DNA from: Bradysia coprophila
Taxonomy: Eukaryota > Arthropoda > Insecta > Diptera > Sciaridae
Assembly (NCBI RefSeq): GCF_014529535.1
Contig: NW_023503493.1
Span: 16,710,001-16,774,000 of the forward strand
DNA length: 64,000 bases
Direction of reading: 5' to 3'
Shown here: positions 22,405-33,214 of the stretch, piece after piece
Layout of the letters: each line of letters opens with the position of its first letter
How positions within the stretch are numbered: the stretch's first letter is position 1
Notes under the pieces: generated by a model
The model's input: the letters and a program-made list of their open reading frames with translations, nothing else
What the model was told of the DNA's origin: nothing
Database searches by the model: none
Translations under genes and position numbers: made by a program

Positions 22405-25400
22405 TTACGACAGTTTCACCTTTTGAATTTGCGATTTTCCGGAACTGTTTCGGGCCACTTTGTAATACGTCGAAATGCTTCCCAAAGTCGAAATGAATTC
22501 CTCGTCATGGGTGATGATAAGTAACATGAAGCTGCTCTCTCCCTGCCGCTCTTCCACAATTTTGTTCAACGCTTCGCACAGCGACACAATATTATTTTGA
22601 TCCAAATTTGTAGTCGGTTCGTCCAACGCCAGTACTCCACAATTGGCCGAAAATGTTTCAGCTAATGCAATACGGATGATTAAACAAGCTAATACTCTTT
22701 GACCAGCACTGCATCGTCCTCGCATATCGATTTCGACATCATTTTTCGATTGAACGACCCGATAATCGTAGCTGCGCTTTGTATCGGCGCTGGAATTTTT
22801 CATTTCGTTGGTTTGAATTTGAACGTAGTCAATGTCATTTCCTCTGTAGATCGATCGCCACAATTCCCGAATCAGACGATTGATTTTGTTCATTTTCTCT
22901 GAATGGTATTTCAGTAACGCTGACTCCAGTGCCATACGATACTGGCCCAAATCGGAAATGATTTTCTTCAAGACCGTCACTTCGTAAATGGCTTGAAGAT
23001 GATTTTTCACGGCATTCTTAAAATCGGGTTTATTCAGCTCGGTTTCCAGTGCAGCCTTTTGACTCAACAATAAATTCTTCTGACCGACGCATTCGCTGCG
23101 CTTCCGATTTATGATTTCGTCCTTTTCCTTGAGAACTTTCTTTTCTCGCTGAATGCTTTCGAAATCCATTTCTCCAAAATTCTTCAGTTGTTCGTCGAGC
23201 AGAGCTTGCAGTTCGTGTTGCTCGCTTTCGAGCGTTTTCAGCTCCTTGTTGTCCTGTAAATTTCGCTCGATCAATTCTTGACCGGAAATTTCCTTTCGAA
23301 GCTGCTCGATTTTCGCAGTAAGATCAGCGTGTTCGATCGATTTCTCCTTTTGAACATCCTGATATTTCTTCACAGAAATTTTGAGGCGTTCAATTTCAGG
23401 CTGTAGTCTCAGCTCTGCAAGTTTCTGGACGTCATCTGAGCACCTGAAAATAGAGAGGGAAAGTTGCGTGTATAATGAACGATTTGACAAATTCTCTCCG
23501 CGGTGTGTGAAACTCACCTTTTCAAATCAGCTTCGATATACTTCGTGTCGTTTAGCTTTTTCGTCACAGCAATCAAGATTTTCCGGTTGTCGTTTTTAAT
23601 ACGTTCCTTGCGATCCACAATCTCCGTCAGCTGACGGTTGATCGGCTCCAAACTGGATTCGATCTTACGAAGATCGCTGGAATGTTTTTGGATTTGTTGG
23701 AAGATTTCCTGTTGACGCCCTTTCATTTGTGGCAATGCATGCGCATCCTCCTGCAGTTTAATCTGGTCATCCTTCAGTTTGTTCCGCTTCTCTCGCAGGG
23801 TGTTCAGCATCTTTGAGTTGCTGTCGTGTATTTCTTCTAAGGCGCTGATTTCGCCGTTATTCTTTTTGTTTTCCTCTGAAATTCCTGCTTTTTTCTTCTG
23901 AGCTTCATCCATTGTCATTGTAGTCGATCCTTGGGGAACGCTTGCCTTGAGAGTATTCAATTCCTGTTGAAACCGAGTAATGTCCTTCAACGCCTTGTCC
24001 AACACACTCATATCGCCCAGCATTATGCTCGCCAGTTCAATGTTCGATTTGGGCTCAGCAATGGAGATTTGTAAATTTTCAGCATCACTCATCGCATTGG
24101 AAAGACGTTCCTCGGTTTCCTTCAATTTTTCTTTCATTTTCGGTATATCCGTTTTTAAAGTCTGCGACCGAATGGTCATTGGTCGAATGGACAACAGGAG
24201 CTCCAATTTCTTTTGTTCGGATTTTAAGGTGAGCTCAGTGCGTTTAATGCTTTCGGGTAGACGGCGAATTTCATCGCTAAGTTCGGTCGATAGGTCATTA
24301 ACCTTGAATGAAAGAAAATGAGAAATGAGTCAGGTCACTTGTTGCTTAGAGCATCACTGAACTTCAACTTACCTCACTTCCATTCATTTCTTTATGGCAC
24401 AACGGACAGCAAGATTCGCCATCGAGTTTGCTGAGGTACCTGTGAACGAAAAAAGGAAATTGAAAATTTGAAATAGTCTCTTGGCCTCTTGCGGTTCGCT
24501 CACTTCTTGTACAACGCTTCTGATGACTTTATCGCTCCATGGTCCAGTTGATATTTTGCCACATTCTCCTTGACTCGTTCAAGAACTTCAGGGAAAGGCG
24601 CTCCGTGGCATTCATCGTAGATTTTTTCATCGCATTCGGTCAACTCTTTTTCCAATCTGGACAGTTCCTCCTTCTGGTTCTTTCGCATTATTTGCAGTTC
24701 CGTCATTTTTTGCTGATTCCGATTAATGTTCTTCGTGGCTTCGTCCATGTCACGCTGACAATTTTGGTAAACAGTCTGGACGCGACGCTCGTAATTCGCC
24801 TCAACCGTTTCGTTGTGGAACAATCGTTTCAAATTCTCCGAATGTTTATTCCGCAATTTTCGGGATTCCGTTTCCTTTGCATCCAATTGCGATTCTTTCG
24901 CCGAAATTTCGGCAGTCGTCTTCGATATGGAAGTTAGGAAAACAATTTCTCGGTCAACGGCATCCAGTCGCGTTTGAAGCTCATTGCGACGTTTACGTTT
25001 CAGATCAATATTCCGTTTCATTTCCTCCAAATTGGTGGTTTGAGTCAATTTATCGTAGCAATCCGAGACCTTTGCCAATTCACTCATCACTCGTTTCAAA
25101 GATTCGGCTGATTTTTCGACTTTTTCGATTTCGTCCTGGCCTTTCTGTTGCTCCTGCTTCAATTCTTCGATTTGCTTCTTTTCCGACGAAATGTCACTTT
25201 TGACCGATGCTTGTTTTTCACGTAGCTGATCCACTTCCAACTGCAAATCACCATCGACTTTCTCATGATCTTTCGACAAATCGTTAACACTCGTCTCTTC
25301 CTTTTTAATGGCTTGAGCAATCTGGCTCAGACACTCAGCCATATTCATATTTTCGCCCTGCGAATCGAAATCGACAACGATGTTTAGGCGATTGTATAAG

Positions 25401-26652
25401 TTGGTGCACAATTTGAATTGTTCGGCCAACAGATCTTGTTCTTTCTGTCGTTGCATCAATAATGTGGTTCGCTTTTTATCCAAGTCAGACAATTTGATTC
25501 GTAGGTCTTCGATGTGCTGCTTGACGCGATCCAAATCCAGGTCGTTCGTTGCCAGATTTTCCTTTTTCTCGTTCATCTTCTCCTTGAACGAACGGATCTC
25601 GCGATCGAGCATCGCAAAAGATCCATCGAATTTGGTTTTGATTTTTGACGATAAGGCCACCTGTAATTCCTTGCATTTCTCGATTTTGGTGGTCAGTTTG
25701 ACCTTTTCCTCATGGATTTTACTGACTTCCCATTCGAGCTGTTGAATTTTCTTCATACGCTCTTCGATCGGCTTTACTTCCTCCAGAAATTCGTTCAACT
25801 TCTCTTCAATTTTTGCCAGCTTCGTTTCATTCGCTTTAAGATCCATCATTTTACCTTCAGTTTCCTGCTTCAACCGCAACGTCAGCTTTGTTTCGACTTC
25901 TTTTAATTTCGCCCGTTCCATGTATGTTTTTCGGTGTTTGATCAGCTTGTCAATGGCTTTGTTATATTCGGTCGTTCCGAAGATTGCATCGAATTTCTCT
26001 TTCAGCTTTTTGTCAGTATCCAGCGGCCAGCTAGACTCTTCTTGGTGACAAAATAGGACATTGCTGATCACGGCTTGTGACACACCCATAGCGAGACACA
26101 TTTGTGTATTGACATCCACACCACGGTAACTCAGGTCTTCTGCATTTCTGCCTGCTCTCTCGATGACGATGGAATTGTCGATTGTTTCGAATTTCGATTT
26201 GCCATTCTTTTCCGATGACTTCATACCACGCGTCACCGTGTACAAGTCATTGATGCCGTTCCTTATCTGTGGAAATAATTTACAGTTAGAACTGTGACAT
26301 CATGTGCATTGGTTTGCATTCAGCGCCCTAACCTGTAATTTCACTTTAGCTAAGCTCTCGCGATTACTGAATATTTTCGGATCATGAACGAACAGTTTCC
26401 CTTTATCCGTGCCAGTAGGACATTCGCCGGTCAAAGCATATTTTAAACACTCGATTATTGTTGTCTTGCCCGACCCGTTCTCCCCAAGTATCAATGTGAG
26501 TGGCGAGGTAAACGTAATTTTCTGGGAAGAAAACAAACGATCGAATTTTCATAAATTTACATTCGATGCAGTGATTTACTTACTTGTTCGTCTTCAGGAT
26601 CTGTTCCGAATGAACGAACACCACGGATCGACAATTTTTCCAATACAGCCAT
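22405..26652 (-). CDS. RAD50: DNA repair protein RAD50
   Basis: Six exons (minus): 26652-26584, 26521-26333, 26266-24504, 24439-24373, 24302-23518, 23443-22405, giving 1303 aa (human about 1312). RAD50 is the SMC-like ATPase of the MRE11-RAD50-NBS1 complex, which tethers and processes DNA double-strand breaks and acts at telomeres. Walker A GENGSGKTT is at residues 36-44. Long coiled coils flank the zinc hook CPLC (C685, C688). The ABC signature GRCSAGQRVL begins at about 1200, Walker B ALDEPTTNLD at about 1230, and the H-loop THDEE at about 1269. No essential motif is missing and all exons join in phase. The zinc hook sits on its own 67-nt exon. The start MAVLEKLSIRGVRSFG is typical of the family. 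Confidence 0.98.
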
Positions 26653-27087
26653 TAGAATTTCGATGCTTTCTGTATCGTAAAGTAACAGACACCGGTTTTA
26701 CATCAGACAAAACAACAAAACATTCACATATACGTTGCGCAATATTATGATTATGTTTGATGGGTGTCCCGCGCTCTTGAACATATGTGTTGAAAAAATG
26801 TCCCAGCCAACTAATCTAATGACAGCAAATACAGTGAATCTACCTCGGAATCTACGTTGCCGATTCAGCTAAGATAGAAAAAAGTTTTGCTGTGCAAATT
26901 TTAACATTCCGTTAAAAGTTTGAAGGAAGGCCGTCGGATAATGATTTTTGTCGTTCCATAAATACAAATGGGGATACCCGGTCACTTGGTGAAAAGATTT
27001 TTTACACTATAAATTCCTGTGATCTGCGCCATTTTCCACCTTTTCCACCCAAATTAAGTAAGTTTGCAACATTTATTACTGTAGCAT
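26653..27087. other. 5' flank of RAD50, no gene seen
   Basis: AT-rich DNA expected to hold the RAD50 promoter. No initiator or TATA element stands out. Confidence 0.4.
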
Positions 27088-27256
27088 AGGTCTGCTCCAA
27101 GGCTTCCAAGGCCATACGAATTGTCAAATTACTGTCAAATTTCATCCATAGAGACATAACCTCATCAATATTTGTATGAAAACCGAGCTCTGTGGATGAA
27201 ATCATGTTCGTTCGGCCAGTCAAATTTCGTGTTTACAGTTACTCGGAACCAAACCA
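27088..27256. mobile_element. MITE of the AGGTTT..CCAAG family, copy 3
   Basis: The degenerate ends AGGTCTGCTCCAAGG and CTCGGAACCAAACC are inverted. The interior GTCAAATTTCATCCATAGAG and GTGTTTACAGTTACT matches the copy at 14712-14904. Confidence 0.6.
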
Positions 27257-27859
27257 ATTGTTCACCCGGTTCACTCAGTTTTCACTTTCAATGAATTTTC
27301 GGTTGATGAAATGTCAAAACACCACAGTAAATTGACAATTTCTTTTGTTCTAAACGTCGTGTTAAGAACAAAAGAAATACGTACGTCCTGTGTGAAATTA
27401 CAGTAAACAAGTTTGTGTCGAATATTTAAGGTATTTCGCGTTAATCGAAGTGATTCAGTGTCTCGCCCAGAAAATAGTTCCGCGTGTGTACTTTCTAGTG
27501 TCTAAACAAAAGTTACGACAAATTCTCCGAAAAATCATACAGCTAAAACCTCTCAAACTAAAACAGTTTTGGTGTCTTAAAAATGTGTTTTTTTTAGGAA
27601 TTTGGCTTCAGTTGTGCAATTTAGCGCTCCATTTCCTGAATTTATGTGCTTAGAAATTCCCTGCAATACGTGTCGTGTTAATACAGACGGTGAAATTTGA
27701 AGGAAACATGCAAATAATATGTTGGTGTTCAGGTAAAAAGTTCTTACATGTGTGTTCCCGGGTGAAAATGTCGGTCTCATGAGACCACGAAATACGTATT
27801 CTCAACGGTCTAACTCCAGTCTCAAAATTGCTGGAATTTTCATTTCGGTCTCAAAATAT

Positions 27860-28275
27860 TTTTTGTGTGCTAAATACATTTTGGATGAACGAATGAGAAT
27901 GCTGTAGGCTGAACGAGTAGTCTCTTTTCGATAAATGTCTTTGCCAGACCTTGTGAGGCTGAATGAGTGGTCTCATTGCTTACATGTTTTCAGATCGCTT
28001 CAGACGGAACGAGTAGTCTCTTTGCTAACATCTATGCGTGATCTGTACGAGACTGGATGAGTGGTCTCGTAGCAGTTATATCTCCAGATCCCTTGAGACT
28101 GAACGAATAGTCTTTTTGCTAACATTTATTTGTGAACAGTGCGAGACTGAATGAGTGGTCTCTGTGGCAGAAAATATTTTTTTGAATTGTGGAGGCTGAC
28201 TGAGTGGTCTCACGATGGAAAAAATATTTCTTTGGACTTGTGAGACTGGACAAGTGGTCTCATTGCAGTTATGTT
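27860..28275 (+). repeat. array A: degenerate units with GAGACTGAATGAGTGGTCTC
   Basis: About seven units of roughly 55-65 bp alternate forms such as CTGAACGAGTAGTCTC and CTGAATGAGTGGTCTC, separated by TTGCTAACAT-like linkers. Divergence is high, so this looks like the oldest array. Confidence 0.6.
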
Positions 28276-28683
28276 TTCATTTCGTTTTTTCTTGGACTTG
28301 TGCGCCCGGTTGAGACGTCTCATTTTCAGAATTTTTTTTTCCGTTTCTGAGACCGGTAGAGACGTCTCTTTGCTAGAATAATTTTTGTTGGACTTGTGAG
28401 ACCGGTTGAGACGTCTCATTTTCAGAAAATATTTTTTTCCGTTTCTGAGACCGGTGGAGACGTCTCTTTAGTAGAAAATATTATTTCAGATTTTTGAGAC
28501 CGGTTGAGACGTCTCATTTTCAGAAAATATTTTTTTTCACTTCTGAGACCGGTAGAGAAAAATTTTTGTTGGACTTGTGAGACCGGTTGAGACGTCTCAT
28601 TTTCAGAAAATATTTTTTTCCGTTTCTGAGACCGGTTGAGACGTCTCATTTTCAGAAAATATTTTTTTCCGTTTCTGACACCG
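28275..28683 (+). repeat. array B (left arm): units with GACCGGTTGAGACGTCTCAT
   Basis: About seven units of roughly 49-60 bp consist of GAGACCGGTNGAGACGTCTC plus a linker TTTTCAGAAAATATTTTTTT and CCGTTTCT. The units alternate between two linker types. This arm is the reverse complement of the array that follows it. Confidence 0.75.
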
Positions 28684-29345
28684 GTCTCAGAAACGGAAAA
28701 AAATATTTTCTGAAAATGAGACGTCTCAACCGGTCTCAAAAATCCGAAATAATATTTTCTACTAAAGAGACGTCTCCACCGGTCTCAGAAACGGAAAAAA
28801 ATATTTTCTGAAAATGAGACGTCTCAACCGGTCTCAGAAGTCTCAGAAGTCCAACCAAAATTTTTCTAGTAAAGCGACGTCTCTACCGGTCTCAGAAACG
28901 GAAAAAAATATTTTCTGAAAATGAGACGTCTCAACCGGTCTCAAAAATCCGAAATAACATTTTCTACTAAAAAGACGTCTCCACCGGTCTCAAAAATCCA
29001 AAATAATATTTTCTACTAAAGAGACGTCTCAACCGGTCTCAAAAATCCGAAATAACATTTTCTACTAAAGAGACGTCTCCACCGGTCTCAAAAATCCAAA
29101 ATAATACTTTCTACTAAAGAGACGTTTCAACCGGTCTCAAAAATCCGAAATAATATTTTCTACTAAAGAGACGTCTCCAACGGTCTCCACAATCCAAAAT
29201 AATATTTTCTACTAAAGAGACGTCTGCACCGGTCTCCACAATCCGAAATAATATTTTCTACTAAAAAGACGTCTCCGCCGGTCTCAAAAATCCGAAACAA
29301 TATTTTCTGCCAAAGAGACGTTTCAACCGGTCTCGCACTGTCCAC
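28683..29345 (-). repeat. array B (right arm): inverted copy of the left arm, extended
   Basis: From about 28680 the same units run in the opposite direction: GAGACGTCTCAACCGGTCTC followed by AAAAATCCGAAATAATATTT or AGAAACGGAAAAAAATATTT linkers, about 49-50 bp each, roughly thirteen times. The two arms form a giant inverted repeat of more than 350 bp per side centred near 28680. Confidence 0.75.
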
Positions 29346-29506
29346 CCATATTTATTAGCGATGAGACTACGCACTTAGTCTAAAGTGATCTGGAAACCTA
29401 ACTACAATGAGACCTTTCATCCAGTCTCAGCATTTGTAACAACGGTTCAAAAATAGAACTACCAGTACATATGTCAGATTTAGCAGCAAGCGTAAGGTCG
29501 TTGGCG

Positions 29507-29563
29507 GTCCGCACTGGAAAGTTAAGCATCATTGGTCGCGGTTAGTACTTGGATGGGTGACCG
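29507..29563 (+). pseudogene. 5S rRNA-derived fragment (internal promoter region)
   Basis: The sequence GGAAAGTTAAGC, then GGTCGCGGTTAGTACTTGG and ATGGGTGACCG, matches the 3' half of arthropod 5S rRNA, including the box A, intermediate element and box C of the RNA polymerase III internal promoter. The 5' part of 5S and the terminal stem are missing, and the segment runs on into GGAAAAAACATC. It is either a 5S pseudogene or the head of a 5S-derived SINE caught inside the array element. Confidence 0.75.
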
Positions 29564-29728
29564 GAAAAAACATCACGAAATAAAAAAAAGGTAAAAATAA
29601 AATTCATAAATTCATAAAATTTACTAACACTTCTCTACATTTACAATAGCGAATTATATAAAAAAAATGAAAAGTGGTGGCCATCTGTTGACTCAATAAA
29701 GAAGTATACGAACAAAAAACTCGAAAAA

Positions 29729-29918
29729 TGAGAGACGTCTCAAACAGTCTAAAAAAAACTCGAATATGAGAGAAGTCTCAAACAGTCTAAAAAAAACTCG
29801 AATATGGGAGACGTCTAAAACAGTCTAAAAAAGCTCGAATATGAGGGACGTTTCAAACAGTCTAAAAAAACTCGAATATGGGAGACGTCTCAAACAGTCT
29901 AAAAAAATTCTTTTTTTT
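29729..29918 (+). repeat. array C: five copies of a roughly 38-bp unit
   Basis: The unit GAGACGTCTCAAACAGTCTA plus an A-run and CTCGAATATG recurs five times with only point changes (AGAGAAGTCTC, GGGACGTTTC). It lies to the right of the 5S-like segment. Confidence 0.75.
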
Positions 29919-29946
29919 TCCTGTCTTTAAAATAGCAATTCGCAAT

Positions 29947-30548
29947 GAGACCACTCAGTCAGTCTCACCAGGTCTAGCAAATCCAAAACGAGACCACTCA
30001 GTCAGTCTCACCAGGTCTAGCAAATCCAAAACGAGACCACTCGGTCAGTCTCACCAGGTCTAGCAAATTCAAAACGAGACCACTCAGTCAGTCTCACCAG
30101 GTCTAGCAAATCCAAAACGAGACCACTCAGTCAGTCTCACCAGGTCTAGCAAATCCAAAACGAGACCACTCAGTCAGTCTCACCAGGTCTAGCAAATCCA
30201 AAACGAGACCACTCAGTCAGTCTCACCAGGTCTAGCAAATCCAAAACGAGACCACTCAGTCAGTCTCACCAGGTCTAGCAAATCAAAAACGAGACCACTC
30301 AGTCAGTCTCACCAGGTCTAGCAAATCCAAAACGAGACCACTCAGTCAGTCTCACCAGGTCTAGCAAATCCAAAACGAGACCACTCAGTCAGTCTCACCA
30401 GGTCTAGCAAATCCGAAACGAGACCACTCAGTCAGTCTCACTAGGTCTAGCAAATCCGAAACGAGACCACTCAGTCAGTCTCACTAGGTCTAGCAAATCC
30501 AAAATGAGACCACTCACTTAGTTTCAGGACGTCTCGCAAATTCAAAAC
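29947..30548 (+). repeat. array D: 43-bp tandem repeat, 13 copies plus a degenerate one
   Basis: The unit runs GAGACCACTCAGTCAGTCTC, then ACCAGGTCTAGCAAATCC, then AAAAC. The first copy starts at 29947 and the degenerate fourteenth at 30506, exactly 13 x 43 bp apart, so no indels have accumulated. Most copies differ at zero to two positions. This is much more uniform than arrays A and B and suggests recent expansion. Confidence 0.9.
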
Positions 30549-30810
30549 CATTCTCGAATGAGACGTCTCACCATTCTCGGATGAATTCCGATGAACAATC
30601 TCGATGAATTTTCGGTCTCAAAGGTCAAAAATACGTAGTCTCACTGCCATACAAGCGAACCGGTCTAAAATAGGTCTCAGAGACCACTTTTTTTTTCACC
30701 CGGGTTGTCAAGATAGTCGTAAGCGACACATAAAATCTGAAAATGTAATGTGAATAATGAAAGTATGTACAAATAAAACCAGGTATGGTCTGTCCATACT
30801 CCATACAAAC

Positions 30811-31018
30811 CAAAGTATATAAACACTGAAGGTAGCGCAGTCCCTCAGGGAATAGAAAGAAATACGGATCCCGACTTTAAGGTGAATTTCGTATGACGCC
30901 AATACATATATTTACAGCATGTTGTACGCATGTGTATTGATATACAATAAATTCACCTCAAAGTAGGGATTCGCATGTTTTTGCGGATCTGCGCTACCTT
31001 CAGTGTTTATATACTTTG
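30811..31018. mobile_element. 208-bp palindromic MITE with 8-bp TSD
   Basis: The ends CAAAGTATATAAACACTGAA and TTCAGTGTTTATATACTTTG are inverted, and the inner parts (GGTAGCGCAG / CTGCGCTACC) continue the hairpin. ATACAAAC stands on both sides (30803-30810 and 31019-31026). The 8-bp duplication fits an hAT-type transposase. Confidence 0.8.
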
Positions 31019-31734
31019 ATACAAACCGGTGGAAATAACAATTGCATATAGATATAAACTCACCTCTCAATTATTTTCATTGAAAGGTGAGTTTCTTTAT
31101 GGGTAACTCCAGGGTTAGTTGCGTTACAATTTCGCCATTTCTGAGGCATAAAGTGAGCTGTGTTGGCTATGTTTTGCGGTAGCAAATCAGTCTATAAATT
31201 TTCTAATACTCAGGAGACCCAGTGCTTTCATGCCAACAGGAATTGGAATTTTTAGCCTGCGAAGTGTGACTTGTGTGATCGAAGAAGTACACTTGCGTTA
31301 CACGTTTGTGACTTTTCAAAATATTTTCACCAAATGTAAACTGATTCGGTAAACTTTTTTTTCCCTGAAAGCTTTGGTCAAGACGCGCAGTTTAAGCCCA
31401 GTTGGTTGTTAGCCCGAAATTTGTGGGAGATATGTCTATAAAAGTGGTATTTTTCGGTGGTCATTAATAGTCAGATTTTTTTTTTTTCGAAACAAGTGGC
31501 TGTTACCCCACGGAAAATATTGCTTTGGCTCAAAACCATTTAAAAAAACGAGCCATCAGAACAGTCGGAGCGTTTGCTGCGACTGAGCCCCGTACAAACC
31601 CGTATATCTATTGCGTACGTGACCCTAGTGCGTCTGTCACCCTACTTTGACCGTAAGCCTATGCGCCGGTTAAAGTAGTTAAAGTAAAATTATTATGTAA
31701 TGTGTACATCTTAGAAATTGCACATAGCGCAATT

Positions 31735-32696
31735 ACGAAGCCCCGTACGACGTTCCTTTCAAATAAAACCAAAATTAAAAATAGCCCTAAAATTTTAATT
31801 TATTGAGTATAAATACACATAGGGCCTAGTATCGGCCTCAGTCCGAGGATCCAAATTTAATTTATTTTTCAACTACATTCTATTCGGCCTTTGATTACCT
31901 TCCAAATGAAACGAAAAATACGAAAAACGGATGAAATTTGCTCGAGTTATATGTAAAATACACATAGGGCCCTAGTAACGGCCTTAGTCCAAGGACCCAA
32001 ATTTAATTTTTTTTTCAACAACATTCTATTCGGCCTTTGATTACCTTCCAAATGACACAAAAATTAAGAAAAACGAATGAAATTTACTCGAGTTCAATGT
32101 AAAATACACATAGGGCCCTAGTGGTGGCCTTAGTCCAAGGACCCAAATTTAATTTTTTTTTCAACAACTTTCTATTCGGCGTTCGATTACCTTCCAAATG
32201 AAACAAAAATTACGAAAAACGGATTAAATTTACTTGAGTTCTATGTAAAATACACATAGGGCCCTAGCAGCTTTTCACTTCTAAGGCCCTAACTCACGGT
32301 CCACTCACCCGATTTTTTCCTGGATTGGTATTGACAATACCTATAATTTGCCGTGTCATTTACATTTCCATCGTTTATTTTGCCATAAATATCACCAAAA
32401 GACCTTAAATCACTTAGGTGGCCCTAACTCACGAAGGGCCGACCCGAATATGCCCATCTTCGAACTTAGCCTCACTATTTTGACTATCTTTCAGGGAAAA
32501 AAAAATTTTTGAAATCGAATTTGATTTACTTAAGATATCGACGTGACAGAAAGACGGACAGACGGCCCAAATTTTTATTGTGGATACGTCATCTATGAAC
32601 ATAGGCAAACACTTTGCCCTTACCGTCTGCTTCGAATTCCATCAATTACACACGGCATCGTAATCCTATAAGCCCCTTCGTACTTCGTACGGGGCT
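31735..32696. mobile_element. dispersed repeat with inverted ends and internal tandem units, copy 2
   Basis: It has the same ends as the copy at 19893-20626 (ACGAAGCCCCGTACGACG left, CGTACGGGGCT right) and the same internal order, but about four of the roughly 120-bp units instead of two or three. The right part shares CATCTATGAACATAGGCAAA and TTACACACGGCATCGTAATC. The difference in unit number shows that the tandem part expands and contracts. Confidence 0.7.
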
Positions 32697-33137
32697 AATA
32701 ACCTCGACGAGCAGGGCCTTTTATAACATACAAGCTCGAAGGAAAAATCCACCCCAGTCCCACATCGTTCCACCCCACTTTTTATAAATCCACCCCATTG
32801 TACACCACTTTTTACAAATCCTCCACACAAAAATTGTAATGAGAGTGCTGTATAGCATCTATCATAAAATTTGCTCAAGGACCATATTTTGTGAAAAAAA
32901 TTCTCGCTGCGCGGCATAAATTCTACAATTTCTGTGCTTTTGAGAGCTGTTATGATGTGTTCATCGATAGATAATCTGATTCTGAACCGGAAAATAATCG
33001 CAATTAACTTAGTAAATTCTTAACATCTATTTTTTATTGATGCAGAATGGTTTTCTGATAAAGAATTATACTACGGCGTGCCTCAAAAATATTTTTCAAA
33101 TAATAATGAAATGAAATCAACGATAGTTATTTACGTA

Positions 33138-33214
33138 TCTGTTGTGGACGGTTTATATTAGGCAATTTCGCGAGTGAAAGTGCCAAAGATAAACCGTCCA
33201 CAACAGATGCGTAC
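33138..33214. repeat. short inverted repeat
   Basis: ATCTGTTGTGGACGGTTTA and TAAACCGTCCACAACAGAT are perfect 19-bp inverted arms separated by about 35 nt. It may be a small MITE; no family is recognised. Confidence 0.5.

Larger units (their letters stand above)
27756..30704. mobile_element. 2.9-kb element with inverted CCCGGGTGAAAA ends, built of GAGAC/GTCTC tandem arrays
   Basis: The left end CCCGGGTGAAAA (27756) and the right end TTTTTTCACCCGGG (to 30704) are inverted. Just inside both ends stand GGTCTC/GAGACC words and a shared ACGTATT/ACGTA motif. The interior consists of successive tandem arrays with different unit lengths that all contain GAGAC or GTCTC, often paired as palindromes (GAGACGTCTC). 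A 5S-rRNA-like segment is embedded near 29507-29563. The ORFs here are only translations of the repeats. No transposase or reverse transcriptase is visible and I see no clear target duplication. I do not recognise the family. Confidence 0.65.

Noticed and set aside
28210..29345. Open reading frames rich in MRRLNRSHKS-like or DVFLVENII-like repeats
   Set aside because: They are translations of the GAGAC tandem arrays in several frames and on both strands; there is no start context or independent coding signal.
29947..30548. CRISPR-like regular array
   Set aside because: The 43-bp units abut with no unique spacers, and the surrounding DNA is a spliced eukaryotic genome.
27860..30548. Dense BsaI/BsmBI-type sites (GGTCTC, CGTCTC) suggesting engineered cloning modules
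   Set aside because: The sites are part of diverged natural tandem units with graded decay; there are no vector, marker or designed overhang patterns.
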